NCBI GenBank assembly: GCA_000934385.1
Contig: KN880443.1
Span: forward strand, 170,636-234,635
Length of the DNA: 64,000 bases
Origin: Cylindrobasidium torrendii FP15055 ss-10
Taxonomy: Eukaryota > Basidiomycota > Agaricomycetes > Agaricales > Physalacriaceae
Reading direction: 5' to 3'
This document shows positions 1-12,185 of the stretch, one piece after another. Positions within the stretch are counted from its first letter, which is position 1. Each line of letters opens with the position of its first letter. The notes under the pieces were generated by a model, which saw only the letters and a list, made by a program, of their open reading frames with translations, was not told the DNA's origin and ran no database searches. A program made the translations under genes and the position numbers.

Positions 1-11
1 ATGCGCCTCAG

Positions 12-1715
12 ATGGCGCTCAGCACGTCCGAAGGCTCGACACCCGCCAAAGTCTCCCTCGAACGCCAAGGTGCGCACGATGACCACATAGCCTAATACCA
101 GCTAAATTTTTGTTTACACAGCACATCTCAATTCGCACCATCCGCTGTCCACGTCCAACTCATCGCCTTTGCATAAAGCAGCTGATGACTCGCGGGGGTC
201 ACCACGGTCCCGTGCTACATCGCCTCTACGCATTATTGAGCGCTGGTCACAGTCACGTCGGCAACATCACCATCGCGAGGAGGACCCCTTCGTGCCCATC
301 AATCCTTTCAAGTTGAACTGGCATCTACATTGGCCGCGACTGTCCTGCTCTCCATGTCCTTGCTGTCTCCCCATTTCCGAAACTTCAGCGTCCTCGGTAC
401 ACGACGAAACCTGCTTTGATTGCAGTCAGCTGGGACGCCAGACCCGAGGCCTCACCGAGTTCTTACGGGATACTCTCCCGCGGTTCGTCTACCTGTACAT
501 GTTGCTCTGTCTACCAGCCATGTACTTCACCAGAGTGTCACGTATATTCCAGGAAGCGGATGTGAGCAGGCCGGATATACAAAGGATGATAGACGCATGT
601 TCGCGGCCAGGGTACAATATTCCTATGTCGGCGGATATCAACCGAGAGGGCACGAGAAGAGCAGCTGCACCCCCGGGCTTGAGCACCGGGATTGGAATCA
701 TGGGTCATGTTGGCTCGGCGGCGTTGTTGTCGGACGATACCCCGCTGACGGTCGCGGAGGATTGGACGGCGCCGTATGTCTCGCCAGCACTGGTGCGATT
801 CAAGCATTCGTGGGAGGCCTTTATCGACTCATTGCTACGCGAGTGGAAGACACTGAATGTAGTGTCGGCTCTGCTTCTATCGTAAGTGTGTTATCGAACA
901 TGGCTGAGAGGGTGAACTGAGTGCTTTGCAGAGCCATCATGACCATGTTCCAGGTCGAGGATGCGGTGAACGACCCGTTGACACGGACGGCGGCGCTTTT
1001 ATCGTTGATATGTGCGCTGATGAGCTTATCCTATGGGTGTATGTACATTGTCCGTTTTGGGACGATGCGTTCGATGTACCGTGCCTCAAGATGGGCAGAG
1101 GTCAGTTACCTGCATTCGGTGCATTCCTATTCTCACGCACTTATAGGAAGCACGCAAGACGGATACCCTCATATGGTGGAACGTTTGGGTGATGCTGGCT
1201 ATGCCTGTAGTGTGGCTCTCCTGGTACGCCGACTACTCCGAGCCGGTCAATATTGACTGACGTCTTTGTCCAGGGCAATGATTGGATTTCTTGTGTCCAT
1301 TTTGTCATTTGTTTGGCAAACAGGCTCGACGTCAGATCCTGAGCAACGTCCAGCGCTCAGCCCCACTGCAGTGCTTGGGCCGCGTATAGCGGTGACTGGC
1401 GTCTTCGCGATTGGGATGATGTACTTCGTTTTGATTGTGCATACATTGTCAAGCTATGGGTCGCACGGAGAGTTGTATGAGAGTATGCTACATCCTGGCT
1501 CTCCGGATATCAGACGGGGGCGGGAGATGAGGAGGGGAAGGGGTAGAGTGGAGTCTGACGTTGCTGAGCCTGCGTCGTCGAACTATGAGAAAGGACAGGG
1601 AACGGAGGCATTGGAGCTGGAGGTGAGGGATGATAGGGATGATAGGCGCAAGGGCATTTTTGGTAGCACTAGGGAGGTGGATTTGGAGAGGGGAAAAGCT
1701 TCGTCTCTGGAATAG
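12..1715 (+). CDS. Multi-pass membrane protein, function unknown
   Basis: Five exons: 12-69, 122-881, 932-1100, 1147-1223, 1274-1715 (501 aa, phases close). The first ~200 residues are basic and Ser/Arg-rich with no recognised domain. A hydrophobic stretch lies near FVYLYMLLCLPAMYF, and three or four strong membrane segments follow from about residue 280 (around VVSALLLSAIMTMF, LLSLICALMSLSYGCMY, WVMLAMPVVWLSW and FAIGMMYFVLIVH). The C-terminal tail is polar and rich in Arg, Asp and Glu, so probably cytosolic. The start at 12 is the first ATG that joins the frame across the first intron. It lies at the window edge and follows CTCAG, which could itself be a splice acceptor, so earlier coding exons may lie outside the window. 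I do not recognise the family. Confidence 0.7.
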
Positions 1716-2167
1716 TCATCCACTCAGAGACGTCAAAGCTTTCCCACTGGCAGGGTATCAAAATGAACAGCCCAGTTATCAGAGCCATGTGTACGGAATG
1801 CGAAGAGACGCTGCAGCCTGAAATTATTAACTGCCAATTGGCTGTAAAAGTATGATAGCGTGGCGCTATCATGATCGAACATCGTTCATGTGTCCAGGGC
1901 TGGTGGATCGGGCAGAGGTTTCTCCAATAGTCGTCCGTTTCGCACCGCTAAGCTGGTGGATAGCTTTGTGGGCCCAGTGAAACCAATGACTGCTCTATCT
2001 GTGGAAATTACTGGGCATTCCGAGCAGGACTTGGAATATTATCATCTATCTATCTTTTCGGCCGTACATAAGGGTTTAAGAAGGATGAAGATCAAATGAT
2101 GTAAGGGTGAAACGGGGGAACTCTACCCTTCTTTAAGTTCTTGCCACCTGCTACCATCACCACCACC
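1716..2167. other. Intergenic, no gene seen
   Basis: This holds the 3' flank of the membrane-protein gene and the 5' flank of the Ser-rich gene. A pyrimidine-rich stretch around 2128-2143 precedes the next start codon. Short ORFs here lack splice partners and protein-like composition. Confidence 0.6.
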
Positions 2168-3022
2168 ATGTCCGAAATTGCCAACGCTACAACGTCCACG
2201 TCCGCAACGGCGTCGCTGTCGACACCCTCTGCGCCCAAGCACTTGTCTCCTCGCCTCTCGATGTCATCGGCGCCGGCGCACCATGGCTCTCTGTCTCCAG
2301 CTTCCATTCCGTCGTCACCGACATCAATCCACTCTGCGGAATCTGCCATTTTTGAGCGCGACATTGAGCTCGCCGTCCCAGCGACAACCTCCCATACTGC
2401 TCATCAGCCAAACCCTCACAGGATCCCACGCGCAAGGAACACGGAGCAGAATGTGCCTAGCGTGCTCGACAGTGCCGCCGCCATCCTCACGGGAGACGAG
2501 GAGGATCGAGATGTAGACGTCGAGCTCGCCAGCAGGACCATCAGCCGCAGCCCAAGCCCGCGGAACAGTATGCTGCTTTCAGGCGGCTCTCCTGCGATTT
2601 CCATCGTTTCGCCGACCGCAAGGCCATTTGCCACGGAACTTGAGCCCCAGACACCGGGCTCATTGTACTACTCCCTCCAAAATTCACCCACGGCCATTTC
2701 GCGCGACTTGCCGCCCGTGCCCCGCTCACCGCAGTCGATGGCGACGGCCACCTCTCTACCGGCGTCAAATCACAGCAAGCGGCTATCATTCATTGCATAC
2801 AGCGATCTGCTCGCGTCTGCGCCGGTATCCACTGTGCCGTTGACGTCGCTCACCACGGAGCCCGTCGAGCCACCACACATGCTCGAGTCGTCCCCGTCGC
2901 CATCGCAAACTCTGCCGGACGAATGGGAGCGCGAGGGCCTCGGCATGGGCCTGGAGGAACGACTCGCGGCGCTCGGCTCTCGCCCAAGCACCCGGCCGCC
3001 CTCGTTCGTCTCTGCCTTTTGA
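2168..3022 (+). CDS. Ser/Pro/Thr-rich protein, function unknown
   Basis: Single exon, 284 aa, starting at MSEIANATTS after a good CACCACC context. The protein is almost entirely low-complexity Ser/Pro/Ala/Thr with many SP and SPS sites, as expected of a disordered phosphoprotein. Islands that look conserved are GSLYYSLQNSPTAISRDLPP (about residues 165-185) and KRLSFIAYSDLLAS (about 205-220), followed by an acidic EWEREGLGMGLEERL helix near the end. My recollection is that similar RLSFxxYSDLL proteins occur in other Agaricomycetes without a known role. No signal peptide or membrane segment is seen. Confidence 0.75.
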   Translation: MSEIANATTSTSATASLSTPSAPKHLSPRLSMSSAPAHHGSLSPASIPSSPTSIHSAESAIFERDIELAVPATTSHTAHQPNPHRIPRARNTEQNVPSVLDSAAAILTGDEEDRDVDVELASRTISRSPSPRNSMLLSGGSPAISIVSPTARPFATELEPQTPGSLYYSLQNSPTAISRDLPPVPRSPQSMATATSLPASNHSKRLSFIAYSDLLASAPVSTVPLTSLTTEPVEPPHMLESSPSPSQTLPDEWEREGLGMGLEERLAALGSRPSTRPPSFVSAF

Positions 3023-3996
3023 CGGATCTTACTGAGCCTTTCCTCATCCCCTACCCAACAAATTATAATAACCTATTACCCATCTGTAACGATATGCAAC
3101 CCCCCTTTCGCGCCCCAATAACCAATGACTTTGTATTGTCTCCTGCTACTTTACGACCCGCTTTCGTTGTCACGATTCTCGTCCTAATTAGCCCACACGC
3201 CTACCTATGCCTTTTCTGCTTTTCCTTTCTTCTTCCTTTCTGCTTGGGTGCGACTGTTAATTACTATGGCTGGTTCGGACGGCTATACATAACTAGATTC
3301 TGTAAATAATATATATTCACGGGTCTATTTCTTGATACCTTTTGGTGCCAACTCTCTGTGCGCTGTGCTCTGCTGCGCTATCAACATTCTTAGCATCATG
3401 ACCTTGTGCGGGGCCCAGGCGCCAGGGGATGAAGCATGATGATTTGGACGGGAGAATGGAGGCCAAGTGTGTCAACCCGCACAGCTGATGGTCCAGGATC
3501 GGTGGCAGATACTCGGTGGGCCGCGAGCGACTAGGACGTAGGGCATGTGAGTGGGCTGAGCTTTTCCGAGGCGAGAGAGAGGACTCGGAGATTTGATAGA
3601 CAGAGGTTTAGGAACAAATCGTATCTACTTGACCAAGTTCTATTATCTACGCGGGGAATCTAGTATTCACAGTAACAACTTTATTTCAATGATGTATGGA
3701 TAGAGTTGGGATTCATAGAGTGTGTGCGGCATGTAACGGATTGAGCATTGTCTAGTCCATTGTTTGTAACATTTCATGAACAGAAAAACGCCTTTCCCTC
3801 ACAGGATCCTATACGCTTCCTATACCACATAGCTCTCTTGAGCTTTCATTCAGTGGCCTCGACGCGGGACGGCAAATAATCCACGAGAGATAGTGGGTGC
3901 ACCCAACTATTACCACCGGGGCTACAGCATTGTTCGTCCAAGTTCAACTCCCTTGTCGCCTTTGTCATTATTACATAACTTTGATCGCCCGGCGCA
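3023..3996. other. Intergenic, no gene seen
   Basis: Contains the A+T-rich 3' flank of the Ser-rich gene (around 3055-3330, including a TAAATAATATATATTC stretch that could serve polyadenylation) and the upstream region of MON1. No ORF here has convincing codon use or splice partners. Confidence 0.6.
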
Positions 3997-5887
3997 ATGA
4001 CCGTGGGAATGGGTTCGCCCCTTGCTGTTGACGCCATGCTCGATTCACAGACGCCATCGCGCGCACCGTCTTCCGCAGCGGTTCACTCCCCTTCCCGACT
4101 GGCCATACCAAAATCCCTCCGGTCGTCACCCTCTATGTCCAATGTACACGGTCTCCCTGAAAGCTCGGCCTCGTCCATCAATAACGTCGATATGGCTGAA
4201 GGCATCTTAGTTCTGGACGTCGACGCCGAGGTTGAGCCAGCTGATTCAGAGGAAGGCATTGCGGTGGGACAAATCGATGCAAACGCAGACGAAGAGTCGA
4301 AGAAGACGTTGAGGGAACAGCTGCGAAAGACACTGAATACACGGCCGTCATTAGGTGCGCCATGATGCTAACACCTGTCTTTCCGTTGATCAAGTTTCCC
4401 ATTAGAATTGCGGCCCTCTTCGTTGAAGCGCAAGAAGAAGACAGTGGATGAGCTGGAGACGCCTAGTCGATACACACCGCGTGAATACTTCATTCTGACA
4501 GATGCTGGAAAGCCTGTCTTCACGAGGTGTGTCCGTTGACAGTCGCCGGTCTCCACCACTCAAGTCCAACAGTCGTGCCGAATCCGACACCGAATCGTTT
4601 ACTACTACTATTGGCATCATGCAGGCCCTCATATCCGTATTCATCGACGAATGTGACAAGCTCAAGTTTATCAACGCTGGCAACACTCGGATAACATTCC
4701 TCCAGCGCTCTCCTCTGTATTATGTGTGTTCTTCGGCATGGGGAGAGCCTGAGTCAGTTGTACGTGGACACAACACTCATTCGCGCTCGACTAAACTTGA
4801 CCAAGTTAGACACGCTCCCATCTCGAATTCCTCCATTTGCAAATATTGAGCATCGTCACTGCTTCTCAACTACACAAGATTTTTGAACGGAGAACGAACT
4901 TTGACCTGCGGCGTCTATTACAGGGCGCAGAGACATTCCTGCACAGTATGCTTGGGCGACTCGAATTCGATTTGGCCATGTCAACATCCTCGCTGCATTG
5001 CTTGAGGTTGGATCCCCTATTGCGCAAACGTGTAGCTGATCCTCTTGTGCCATCCAAGATGAAGGTTCGTATCTTCCCGCTCATGAAATCTGGAGTCTAA
5101 TTGTACCCAGGACATTCTCTATGTCATCCTCATCTCCCAAGGCCGCGTCGTGACATTGATACGACCCAAGAAACACTCCATTCACCCTGCGGATATCCAT
5201 ATCCTCCTCAACACTGCGCATAACCCTTCAATCTACAATTCGCCGGCGTCCTCGTCCTGGATTCCAATATGCCTTCCCAAATTCAATTCCAGCGGGTTCT
5301 TGAACATGTACATATCGTTCCTCCAGCGCGAGGACCATGAAGGCTCGACATTTTCCGCTGCAAGTTCTGATGCAGTGGACAGCACGGCTCTTATCTGCAT
5401 CAGCAGTGGTGCCAACGTCGACACGATCCGGACATGGTGCGATGGCGTGAAACAGAAGCTCGTTGTGGATGGTTCGCTCAAGGCGCTCATTGACGCTGTT
5501 AACGAATCTGACTACACTGTGGGGGAGCTCGGGATCCCGGGCCTGCGACACTTCGTCTACAAGGCACGCCTCCAAGTGCAAGTAACCTTCCCGGTATTCG
5601 AAGACCCGTACGACGACGAGACGGAGAAGCGACGGCTAGTGACGCTGTATCAAATACTACACGATGGGATTCATGCAAAGTCGGGGCAGAGCGAGCCATT
5701 GAAGTTGCAATACATCCGTACGGAGAAGGAGTGTGTGATGGGTTGGATCACCCAGCCATTCGAAATGTATGTTGCGCTGTCTCCTCGATTGCCAAAGAGC
5801 GCGGTTGTTGGGGCGGCAAATGCAGTTTCGAGATGGGTGAAGAAGGAGGAAGCTAGGCTTTTCCTCCGAGACGCGCCTGTATTCTAG
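3997..5887 (+). CDS. MON1: Vacuolar fusion protein Mon1
   Basis: Exons 3997-4354, 4406-4526, 4573-4759, 4810-5064, 5111-5887; 565 aa. Mon1 pairs with Ccz1 as the guanine-nucleotide exchange factor that activates Rab7/Ypt7 on late endosomes, vacuoles and autophagosomes. The first ~148 residues are disordered and Ser/acid-rich. The longin-type core starts at YFILTDAGKPVF, followed by GIMQALISVFID, LRRLLQGAETFLHSM, LDPLLRKRVADPLVPSKMK and LYVILISQGRVVTLIRPKK. The last part carries GLRHFVYKARLQVQ and ends in SRWVKKEEARLFL, the usual Mon1 C-terminus. Intron 2 could be read as only 16 nt (4527-4542); the 46-nt version ending at 4572 was chosen because it keeps phase and fits local intron size. Length is typical of fungal Mon1. 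Confidence 0.95.
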
Positions 5888-6381
5888 TTAATGCACTATG
5901 ATCCTGCCAGCATCCCTTTTCTGCGCTTGTTCTGGATGCGCAACGAAAGATCTGTTCACGAATACGATTGAGGACACATTACCTCAAATAAAGTCATGCA
6001 TTGATATCGAGTAACTGCATCGGACTGGTGGAGGGCTTGTGATGGAGAAGAACAAAGCTGGACTATGGACGCGGTCACGCGGTCATGATCAAGACAATGC
6101 GGCCGATCATTGTAGTCGACGCGCAACGCGGAGTTGTTTTCTAATCGGTGCACATTCGCGGTTTCCGAGTGCAAACAACCGTTGATTCCTGGAGTGCTTT
6201 TCTGGGCTAGAATGAACTTTCGAACTTGGTTGTAGCGGCTCGACTTGTGAAATTGAAAGCTTGGACACGCACTTGCAATCAGTCGAGTTGTGTTCATGCC
6301 AGACTGGATCATTTCTAAATCGTATATTAATAACAACAGTAAGTATAAGCAAGGTGTGGGGGGAAGTCCAATGTTTCCACG
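5888..6381. other. Convergent intergenic region
   Basis: MON1 and the BTB gene end toward each other here. Minus-strand ORFs of 110 and 126 codons cross the region but lack splice sites, domains or a plausible start, so I treat the stretch as two 3' flanks. Confidence 0.55.
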
Positions 6382-7486
6382 CTAACTCCTTCTTCTGAGC
6401 CTCGAGTCCGTCAACTCTTCCTGTACAAGCTGTTCCCACGGCGGAAGGTCACAAATCCCCGGAAATTCAGCCCAGAGACGGGCTCTGAATTTTTCGCAAT
6501 CGGCTTGGAATGCGCGCAGACAATGGTTGCAGAGGTCGTTCTGGCCGGCCTCGCGCTGCACTTGCACAACGTAGTACATGAGCGCAGTTCGCACTGCCCA
6601 AGTCCGTGTCAGACGTGCCGCTAGCTTGTCAAAGGTTCGTAGACAATCCGATTTCCGAGTGCATTCAGCGGGGGATTCACGTTCCCCACATATTGTGCGC
6701 AAAAAGATCATCGTTTCCTCTATCCTCTTCTGGAACATCATTGTATAAATCCGCAGGTCATATGGGGAGAGCTCTGAAGATGGTTTGGATGGGTGTTCGT
6801 AGCGAAGTTTGTGATGGTCCGCTTTCAAGAGATCCTCGAGTCGGTATAATGAGAGGAAGTAGAAGACGGAGGGGATGATAGACCTGACGTGAGTCTCACG
6901 AGCGAGATTGAGGACGTGTAATGGATGGACAAAGGGATACGTGAGCTTGTTCACGTTTGGTGTGGTTAATGCGGTTTCAACCATTTCATCGTGCCCGTGG
7001 AGTGTATGGGCCCAGGTGCGGCTGAGGTGGTTGATAGCCTGCTGGCGGAGGTTGGCAATGAAATATTTCGTGGAGAGGCGCAGAATTCCAGCGACGTAAA
7101 AGAAGTCGAGTATGCTCTCGTTCTGGAATGACCTCGGGGGTAAATGAGACGTTGGGGTATGGCTACAAAGAGGGCACTCACGGACCGTCGTACAGAGCCC
7201 GCACTAGATTTGATAGATCCTCTGGGATGTCGGGCATCGGAATGATAGGGCATCCTTCGAACAAATTTGAGTCGTTTGAGTGGGGGAAATTGAACATGTC
7301 CTGAAAGATCTCGGACTGTCGTGCGAGCACGCTTCGGTGGACACGAAACGCGGTGGGTGGATTGTCTTCAGTGAGGAGGACAATATTTCCGTCCTCCATC
7401 CATGGCTAGACTGTGATTTGAGTACATGTCTACGCGTCAAACTGCACACGCACCTCTCCTCGGACGAAGTCGAGACTCCCTGACAT
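6382..7486 (-). CDS. BTB/POZ domain protein
   Basis: Exons (minus) 7454-7486, 7182-7405, 6382-7132; 335 aa. After a short leader comes the BTB fold: EDGNIVLLTEDNPPTAFRVH, then RSVLARQSEIFQDMFNF and the LSNLVRALYDGPSF segment typical of agaricomycete BTB proteins. BTB domains dimerise and often link substrates to Cullin-3. No Kelch, MATH or zinc-finger partner follows. The rest is helical and includes LRLSTKYFIANLRQQAI and a Cys-containing region (LCNHCLRAFQADCEKFR, about residues 285-300). It is divergently arranged with the SDR gene, sharing 7487-7954. Such BTB proteins are often amplified in these fungi; no target can be inferred. Confidence 0.88.
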
Positions 7487-7954
7487 TGTTGACTCTCGAG
7501 GTGGGGGCAAGAGCCAAGCGGTCGATCTGATGCCGATTGCCTGCTTTAACTCTCCTTTGCCCATCATGATGCCGCTCAACCACAACCGCGTTTTGTTCAA
7601 CAAATCATTCTGCATGGGCAAGGCAGGTTCATTGAGTTTCTTTGTGCATGCTCAAGGCATTCAATATTAGACTTAGCGCTCAGCTTCAAATCGCTTTGTT
7701 TCATGCTAAGCTGAAGTACCTTTGGATAAATCTCTCAAAGCACTACAAGCATCGCCCGTGGAAAGGAACTCTGTGCCGTGGGTAACCATGTGTTCGCACT
7801 TTGTAACTTCGATGACCAAACACAATGCAAGTTTACTGTCGCTGACTACTTCGAATTTCTGCAAGTGTGTGTCGAATTGGGACACATTCGCGGTCCGCTG
7901 ACTAACACTTGTTTAAAAGGCTCACATTCTCAGAACTGATATTGTCGTTACATT
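7487..7954. promoter_or_regulatory. Shared divergent promoter region (BTB / SDR)
   Basis: 468 bp separate the two divergent start codons. No strong TATA is visible on either side. Several CAAAG and TTTGT stretches are present but I cannot assign a factor. Confidence 0.4.
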
Positions 7955-8930
7955 ATGCCTTCCTTGCAAGCAGCCCACGATGCCAACGCGCAATTCGAAT
8001 CCTCCTACATCCCAGTCGCCGTCTTCGTCGGTGGTACCTCTGGGTGCGGTGAAGCGATGGCCAAGGCGCTGGCCTCTCACACTGGTGGTCGTGCCCACAT
8101 TATCATCGTTGGTCGCAACCGTGCCAATGCAGAGAAGACCTTTGCCTCGATGCCTCGCCCCAATGACGATGTCGGAAACCCCGTTTTGCGAGAATTCCTC
8201 TTCTGTGAAGCTACCCTCATGCGCAACATTCGAGCGACATGCCTGAAAATTGGCGGTCTAGTCGACCGCATCAACTTCCTCTCCCTCTCAGCTGGTTACA
8301 TGAACTACAATACTGTCCGCGACGAAACAGATGAAGGGATCGACAAGCTGCTGGCCATGCGCTACTACAATCGCTTCAAGTTCATTCTGGAGCTCCTCCC
8401 TCTACTGGAGAATGCCTCAGCCGCTGGACAGGCAGCTCACGCCATGTCAATGCTTACCATCGCCCCAATGAATCTTACGCTCGATCTCGATGACCTGGAC
8501 ATGCGAAAGAGCTATGGCTTTTGGCGACTTGCGTTGCACCCTACGGTTTACAACGATATCATGGTCGAGGTACACCTTCCAAGTCCCTCTGTTAGGTGCG
8601 GCGCTAACAAACCCACCCCAGGAATTCTCCAAGCGTCATCCGACCGTCGCATTCACACACATCTCACCTGGAAATGTTGCCACTCCAGGGAAAGCGCTTG
8701 TGCGGCCTATGCTCATTCTCAGGCCGTTGGTGTTTTTGATCAACTATTTCTTTTCGGAGAGGGTCGAAGTTGCGGGGGAATACATGCTATACAGTCTCCT
8801 ACATGCAGAAAAGGGGAAATGGTATCGCAGGAATCGTTTCGGCGACGATGTTGGGCCCAAGCTGTTTACAGCTGGGTACAACGAAGCAGTTTGGGAGCAC
8901 TCGTTGAAAGTTGCACAAGTTACAAGTTGA
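7955..8930 (+). CDS. Short-chain dehydrogenase/reductase
   Basis: Exons 7955-8569 and 8622-8930; 307 aa. The N-terminus carries the nucleotide-binding turn FVGGTSGCGEAMAKAL (a GGxxGxGxA variant of the SDR TGxxxGxG motif), then a second strand HIIIVGRNRANAEK. The central FLSLSAGY corresponds to the SDR strand with catalytic Ser, and YYNRFKF supplies a YxxxK-type pair. The distal part, FTHISPGNVATPGKAL, matches the SDR PG region after the active site. Two hydrophobic stretches near ILRPLVFLINYFFS suggest membrane association. The subfamily looks like the oxidoreductases seen near fungal secondary-metabolism genes, but no such cluster is here and the substrate cannot be told. Confidence 0.9.
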
Positions 8931-9737
8931 ATCTCATACCCACATCGATACGCAGTAGGCTAAGATTTTGCATCAGCTTCACTGAGAAAATATACTCGGC
9001 TACATAGTCAACTCATGTCTGTCCATTGATCCCAATACGGCAACCCAACTTACATAAGGGCCAGTGGGCAAATAACAAACGCGAGGCCGACGGTGCAACA
9101 TCATCCTGTACGGCCAGCCCGCCCACTTCCGCCTCCCGCTTCCCTCTTCACCGCGGCTACCAGCCAGCGTTGAACGTGTATGCTACTCCGACGGCGCTCC
9201 CCTACTCTGCATTGACCCACTCAGCGCTATCGTAAGATCTGAGCCGTATTCACTTGCACTGTAATTCCAACCTGCTTTGCGGGATTTGACCGATGTCTGC
9301 GACTATGTATCAACCTCTTGAGCTCAAGGTGAATCATGCAAATGCGGCATTGAGCAGACCCTGTGTCCTTGGGCTAGTATGTTGGACTGCTTACGGTGGG
9401 CAGTCGGAAGGCCTGTCTCGTCTAGCCGTGCTGACTTGGGATGCCATGTCCCAATTCACACCGGTACAAATCAGGAATGGATGCATTCTCCTTTTGGGCA
9501 ATCCTTGGACACCGCCCGAGGGCGTGCCCTATTGTCCGTTCGAATCTCCCCTTCGCAAACACTTTCGAGTCTTGCCGTCGGTATGTGTGACACGCGGTTG
9601 GTACATATAACAGGCCTGAATCTCTACTTTGCCGTCGGAAAACCATCTCACAAAGAAGAGACACCGCATTTCCTTGCTTTCATCTTTTGCTTCTCCATTC
9701 CTCCTAGTTTTCTTGTTTTCTTGTTCTTATCGCTGTC
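8931..9737. other. Intergenic, no gene seen
   Basis: No ORF with splice partners. A strongly pyrimidine-rich tract (about 9665-9735, TTGCTTTCATCTTTTGC-like) runs up to the next start codon and probably marks its core promoter. Confidence 0.55.
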
Positions 9738-10402
9738 ATGAGTCCAGTGCGCCCGAGCATTCCAGCGTCTGCGCGCACAGCCCGCCGGGCCTCTGCAAGT
9801 TCGTCATCGAACGCTGCCATTTCACGGCGCCTCTCCCCTAGACGGCGAACATCATCTCCACCCAGCGTTATCAGCCTTGCGGATGCTTCGAAACGTTTCT
9901 CAAAGCAACAGCACGTCCGACGCCGCAGAGCGACATTCTCGCCCAAGCTGCGATATAGTCGCGACGACGGATATACCGACCACCAAACCAGCTCTCAGAC
10001 ATCTTCAGAGTCCATGGAGGAATACTCTGGTCAGCGTTCCCTCACGCACCTTGTAACGAAGGTCCTCACCTTACTCTTAGATTTCTCTGATGCTTCATCG
10101 CAATACAGCGCGTCGTCGCCTCACCCATTGGCGTCTTCATCTCTTTACAAACCTTCACTCCCGCGTGAATTGCGCACCTGCGACGAGCTTGACCTCGTCT
10201 TTGGCAGCATCGCAGGGGACTGGTTTTCTTGGTTAACACCTGAGTAAGATGGTCCTTATTCTCGCAGTCTAACGCCAGATTGCTGATACGTCTTCCCAGG
10301 ATGCTCAACGCGAGCGCGAGTCCCCTTCGACACCGAACTAGTTATGCATCGCCTACGGAGTCAAATATCCCGTCGGATAGTAGACAACGGTCTCTTCACT
10401 AA
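9738..10402 (+). CDS. Small basic Ser/Arg-rich protein, function unknown
   Basis: Exons 9738-10243 and 10300-10402; 202 aa. The first ~80 residues are Ser/Arg/Pro-rich (SISRR-like, SPRRRTSSPPS, QQHVRRRRATFSPK) and could be a nuclear-targeted disordered tail. A short folded-looking segment follows: SLTHLVTKVLTLLLDFSDA and ELRTCDELDLVFGSIAGDWF. The last exon is a short Ser/Arg tail ending in RQRSLH. I do not recognise the protein. The intron (10244-10299) restores a long frame, which supports the model, but evidence for a real gene is moderate. Confidence 0.55.
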
Positions 10403-10995
10403 ACCCATGGGACCCTGTATTATGTCTGTTCATGAACGAGTCTGTTCAGGACTCTGTACCACTAATACTATACACCACGAGTCCGTTTACACATACCTTG
10501 TTCAACTATTTCACCGCTTTTACCATAAAACAACTTTGAGCATATGCATAAGCCCTGGTATACACTGGCCCAAATGACTTCGTGATTGTCTTCTGCTCTG
10601 TGAACAGATACCGGCGGAGCATGCTGGCTCAACGGGATGCGCGGTACCGTCTATGCGAACCGTCCGACGGCAAGCTCTGATCGTTGCTTGGATCTATGTA
10701 GTAAACGTCAGTTCTCGAGTGCTCCGGCGGACATGTCGACTTTGGTTCTGTCCAGGCTACTTAACTGGGTGTGACCATGGTGCATGAGAGGCTTACAAAA
10801 CTCACTTCACATTGATGTATGACAATTGTGGCATGCTTGACAAGAGAATTGTTTTCGAGATGCTGCAGATACTAGGTACCAGAAAAACTAAGGCAAGGTC
10901 CAACATTAACTAACTACATGTACGGTAAGAATCATAAGAGAGAAGATAAAGCAAACAGATAAGTCATAACGTTCATACATACTCATTGTCTTCTA
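10403..10995. other. Convergent intergenic region
   Basis: Both flanking genes end here. It contains A+T-rich 3' flank sequence around 10895-10985 on the zinc-finger side. No coding or RNA gene seen. Confidence 0.55.
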
Positions 10996-12185
10996 TTAGT
11001 CGTCACTATCACTAAGTTCGCTAAACCCCTCTGCGATTCCCCTGCAAGCGTATCCTGCGCAGGAAATAGCAGGGTTATCGAGATGACGCTTGAGTGCATC
11101 ACGACGGCTGAAGGTCATCTTGCACCCACCAATCCTATACTCTCCGTTGAAGAAGATAGGCGTGGACTTGAGATCGATGAGCTTGTTGTGCCCATTGTTC
11201 AACTGCGACCTGTTGAACACCGATACGTGCTTCCCAACCGGGATACCCTTGCACCACCATCCTTCAAGTATGTTGTCCTTGCGTTGGTGTGTAGCAACGT
11301 GCCTCTGGAAATCCGGCTTGCGAGAGTTCCCTTGTTTATATTCGCAGAACGGACACTGGAACTTAGCGGCATCATAGTTGACCGGAGTGTCTGGCGCTTG
11401 TGGGTTGCGCGAGCCTGGGGCGCTGCGACGAGCAGTAGACGATGTTCTGGGCTTCGACGGGGACACACGAGCCTTCTTGGCCGGACGACTAGCGTGAGAC
11501 GATGAGCTACGGCGCTTGCGAGGGTTGGGAGGTGGTGGAGACGGCCTGTACTCGTCGCCATCATCTTGTTCAGGGCTATCGTCGTCCAAGTCGAAGTTGT
11601 CCGAAGGAGGCATCGGGAGCAACGGCATTGGCGAATGGTAATATTCTTGGGCATAGCGCGTTGGATATGAGACTTGCGGAGGAGGAGGCGTTGGCAGGCG
11701 CAAAGAAGTGGATTGATGCGAGGACGATGCAACAGGCGTTTGAATGCGATAGGGTGCCTCAAGCTGAGGTTGAGGAAGTGGAGCAGGTGCTTGTTCTCTA
11801 TAAAGGTATGTTTAAAAAAGTGAAGCGTAGAGGGGAAGAACACGCACGGTTTGGCGACAGGCGCAACATTCCACCGGTCACCGTCTTGTCGGAGCTCCCA
11901 ATGCGGATAGTCGAAGGGAGGGCTCTCTTCATCACTCTCGTCAGCCTCGGCGTCTTCGTCGGAATCGTCAGCCTCGGCGTCCACGTCAAAGCTGATCAAA
12001 GCTGGCTTGATGTATGGGGAGTTGTTGCATCCAATCGCGGTACCAGCCGCAGACAAGGGGGTAGAGGAGCGGTTCGAAATGTTGTCGTGCAGCGTCAATG
12101 CTGGAGAATAGTTGGGATCCTCGTCGCTGAAGTCCAAGAGATGTTGCGTGTAGATGCGGTTGTACGCGTCGCTTTCACCGGACAT
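10996..12185 (-). CDS. Zinc-finger protein (C2H2-like), putative nuclear factor
   Basis: Exons (minus) 11848-12185 and 10996-11797; 379 aa. The first half is acidic and disordered (repeated DxDEDAEADESDEES near residue 80), then Pro-rich. A basic nuclear-localisation-like patch, NPRKRRSSSSHASRPAKKAR, lies around 215-235. A C2H2 finger follows: FQCPFCEYKQGNSRKPDFQR then HVATH (C-x2-C-x12-H-x3-H). A second, incomplete finger (GGCKMTFSRRDALKRHLDNP) lacks the second Cys in the usual place. The end is acidic (SELSDSDD). It resembles agaricomycete single-finger proteins of unknown role; a DNA-binding job is plausible. A TATAAAAG box lies 70 bp upstream. Confidence 0.82.

Noticed and set aside
4527..4542. 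16-nt interval in MON1 that could act as an intron
   Set aside because: Too short; a 46-nt intron (4527-4572) keeps the same phase and fits the Mon1 sequence better.
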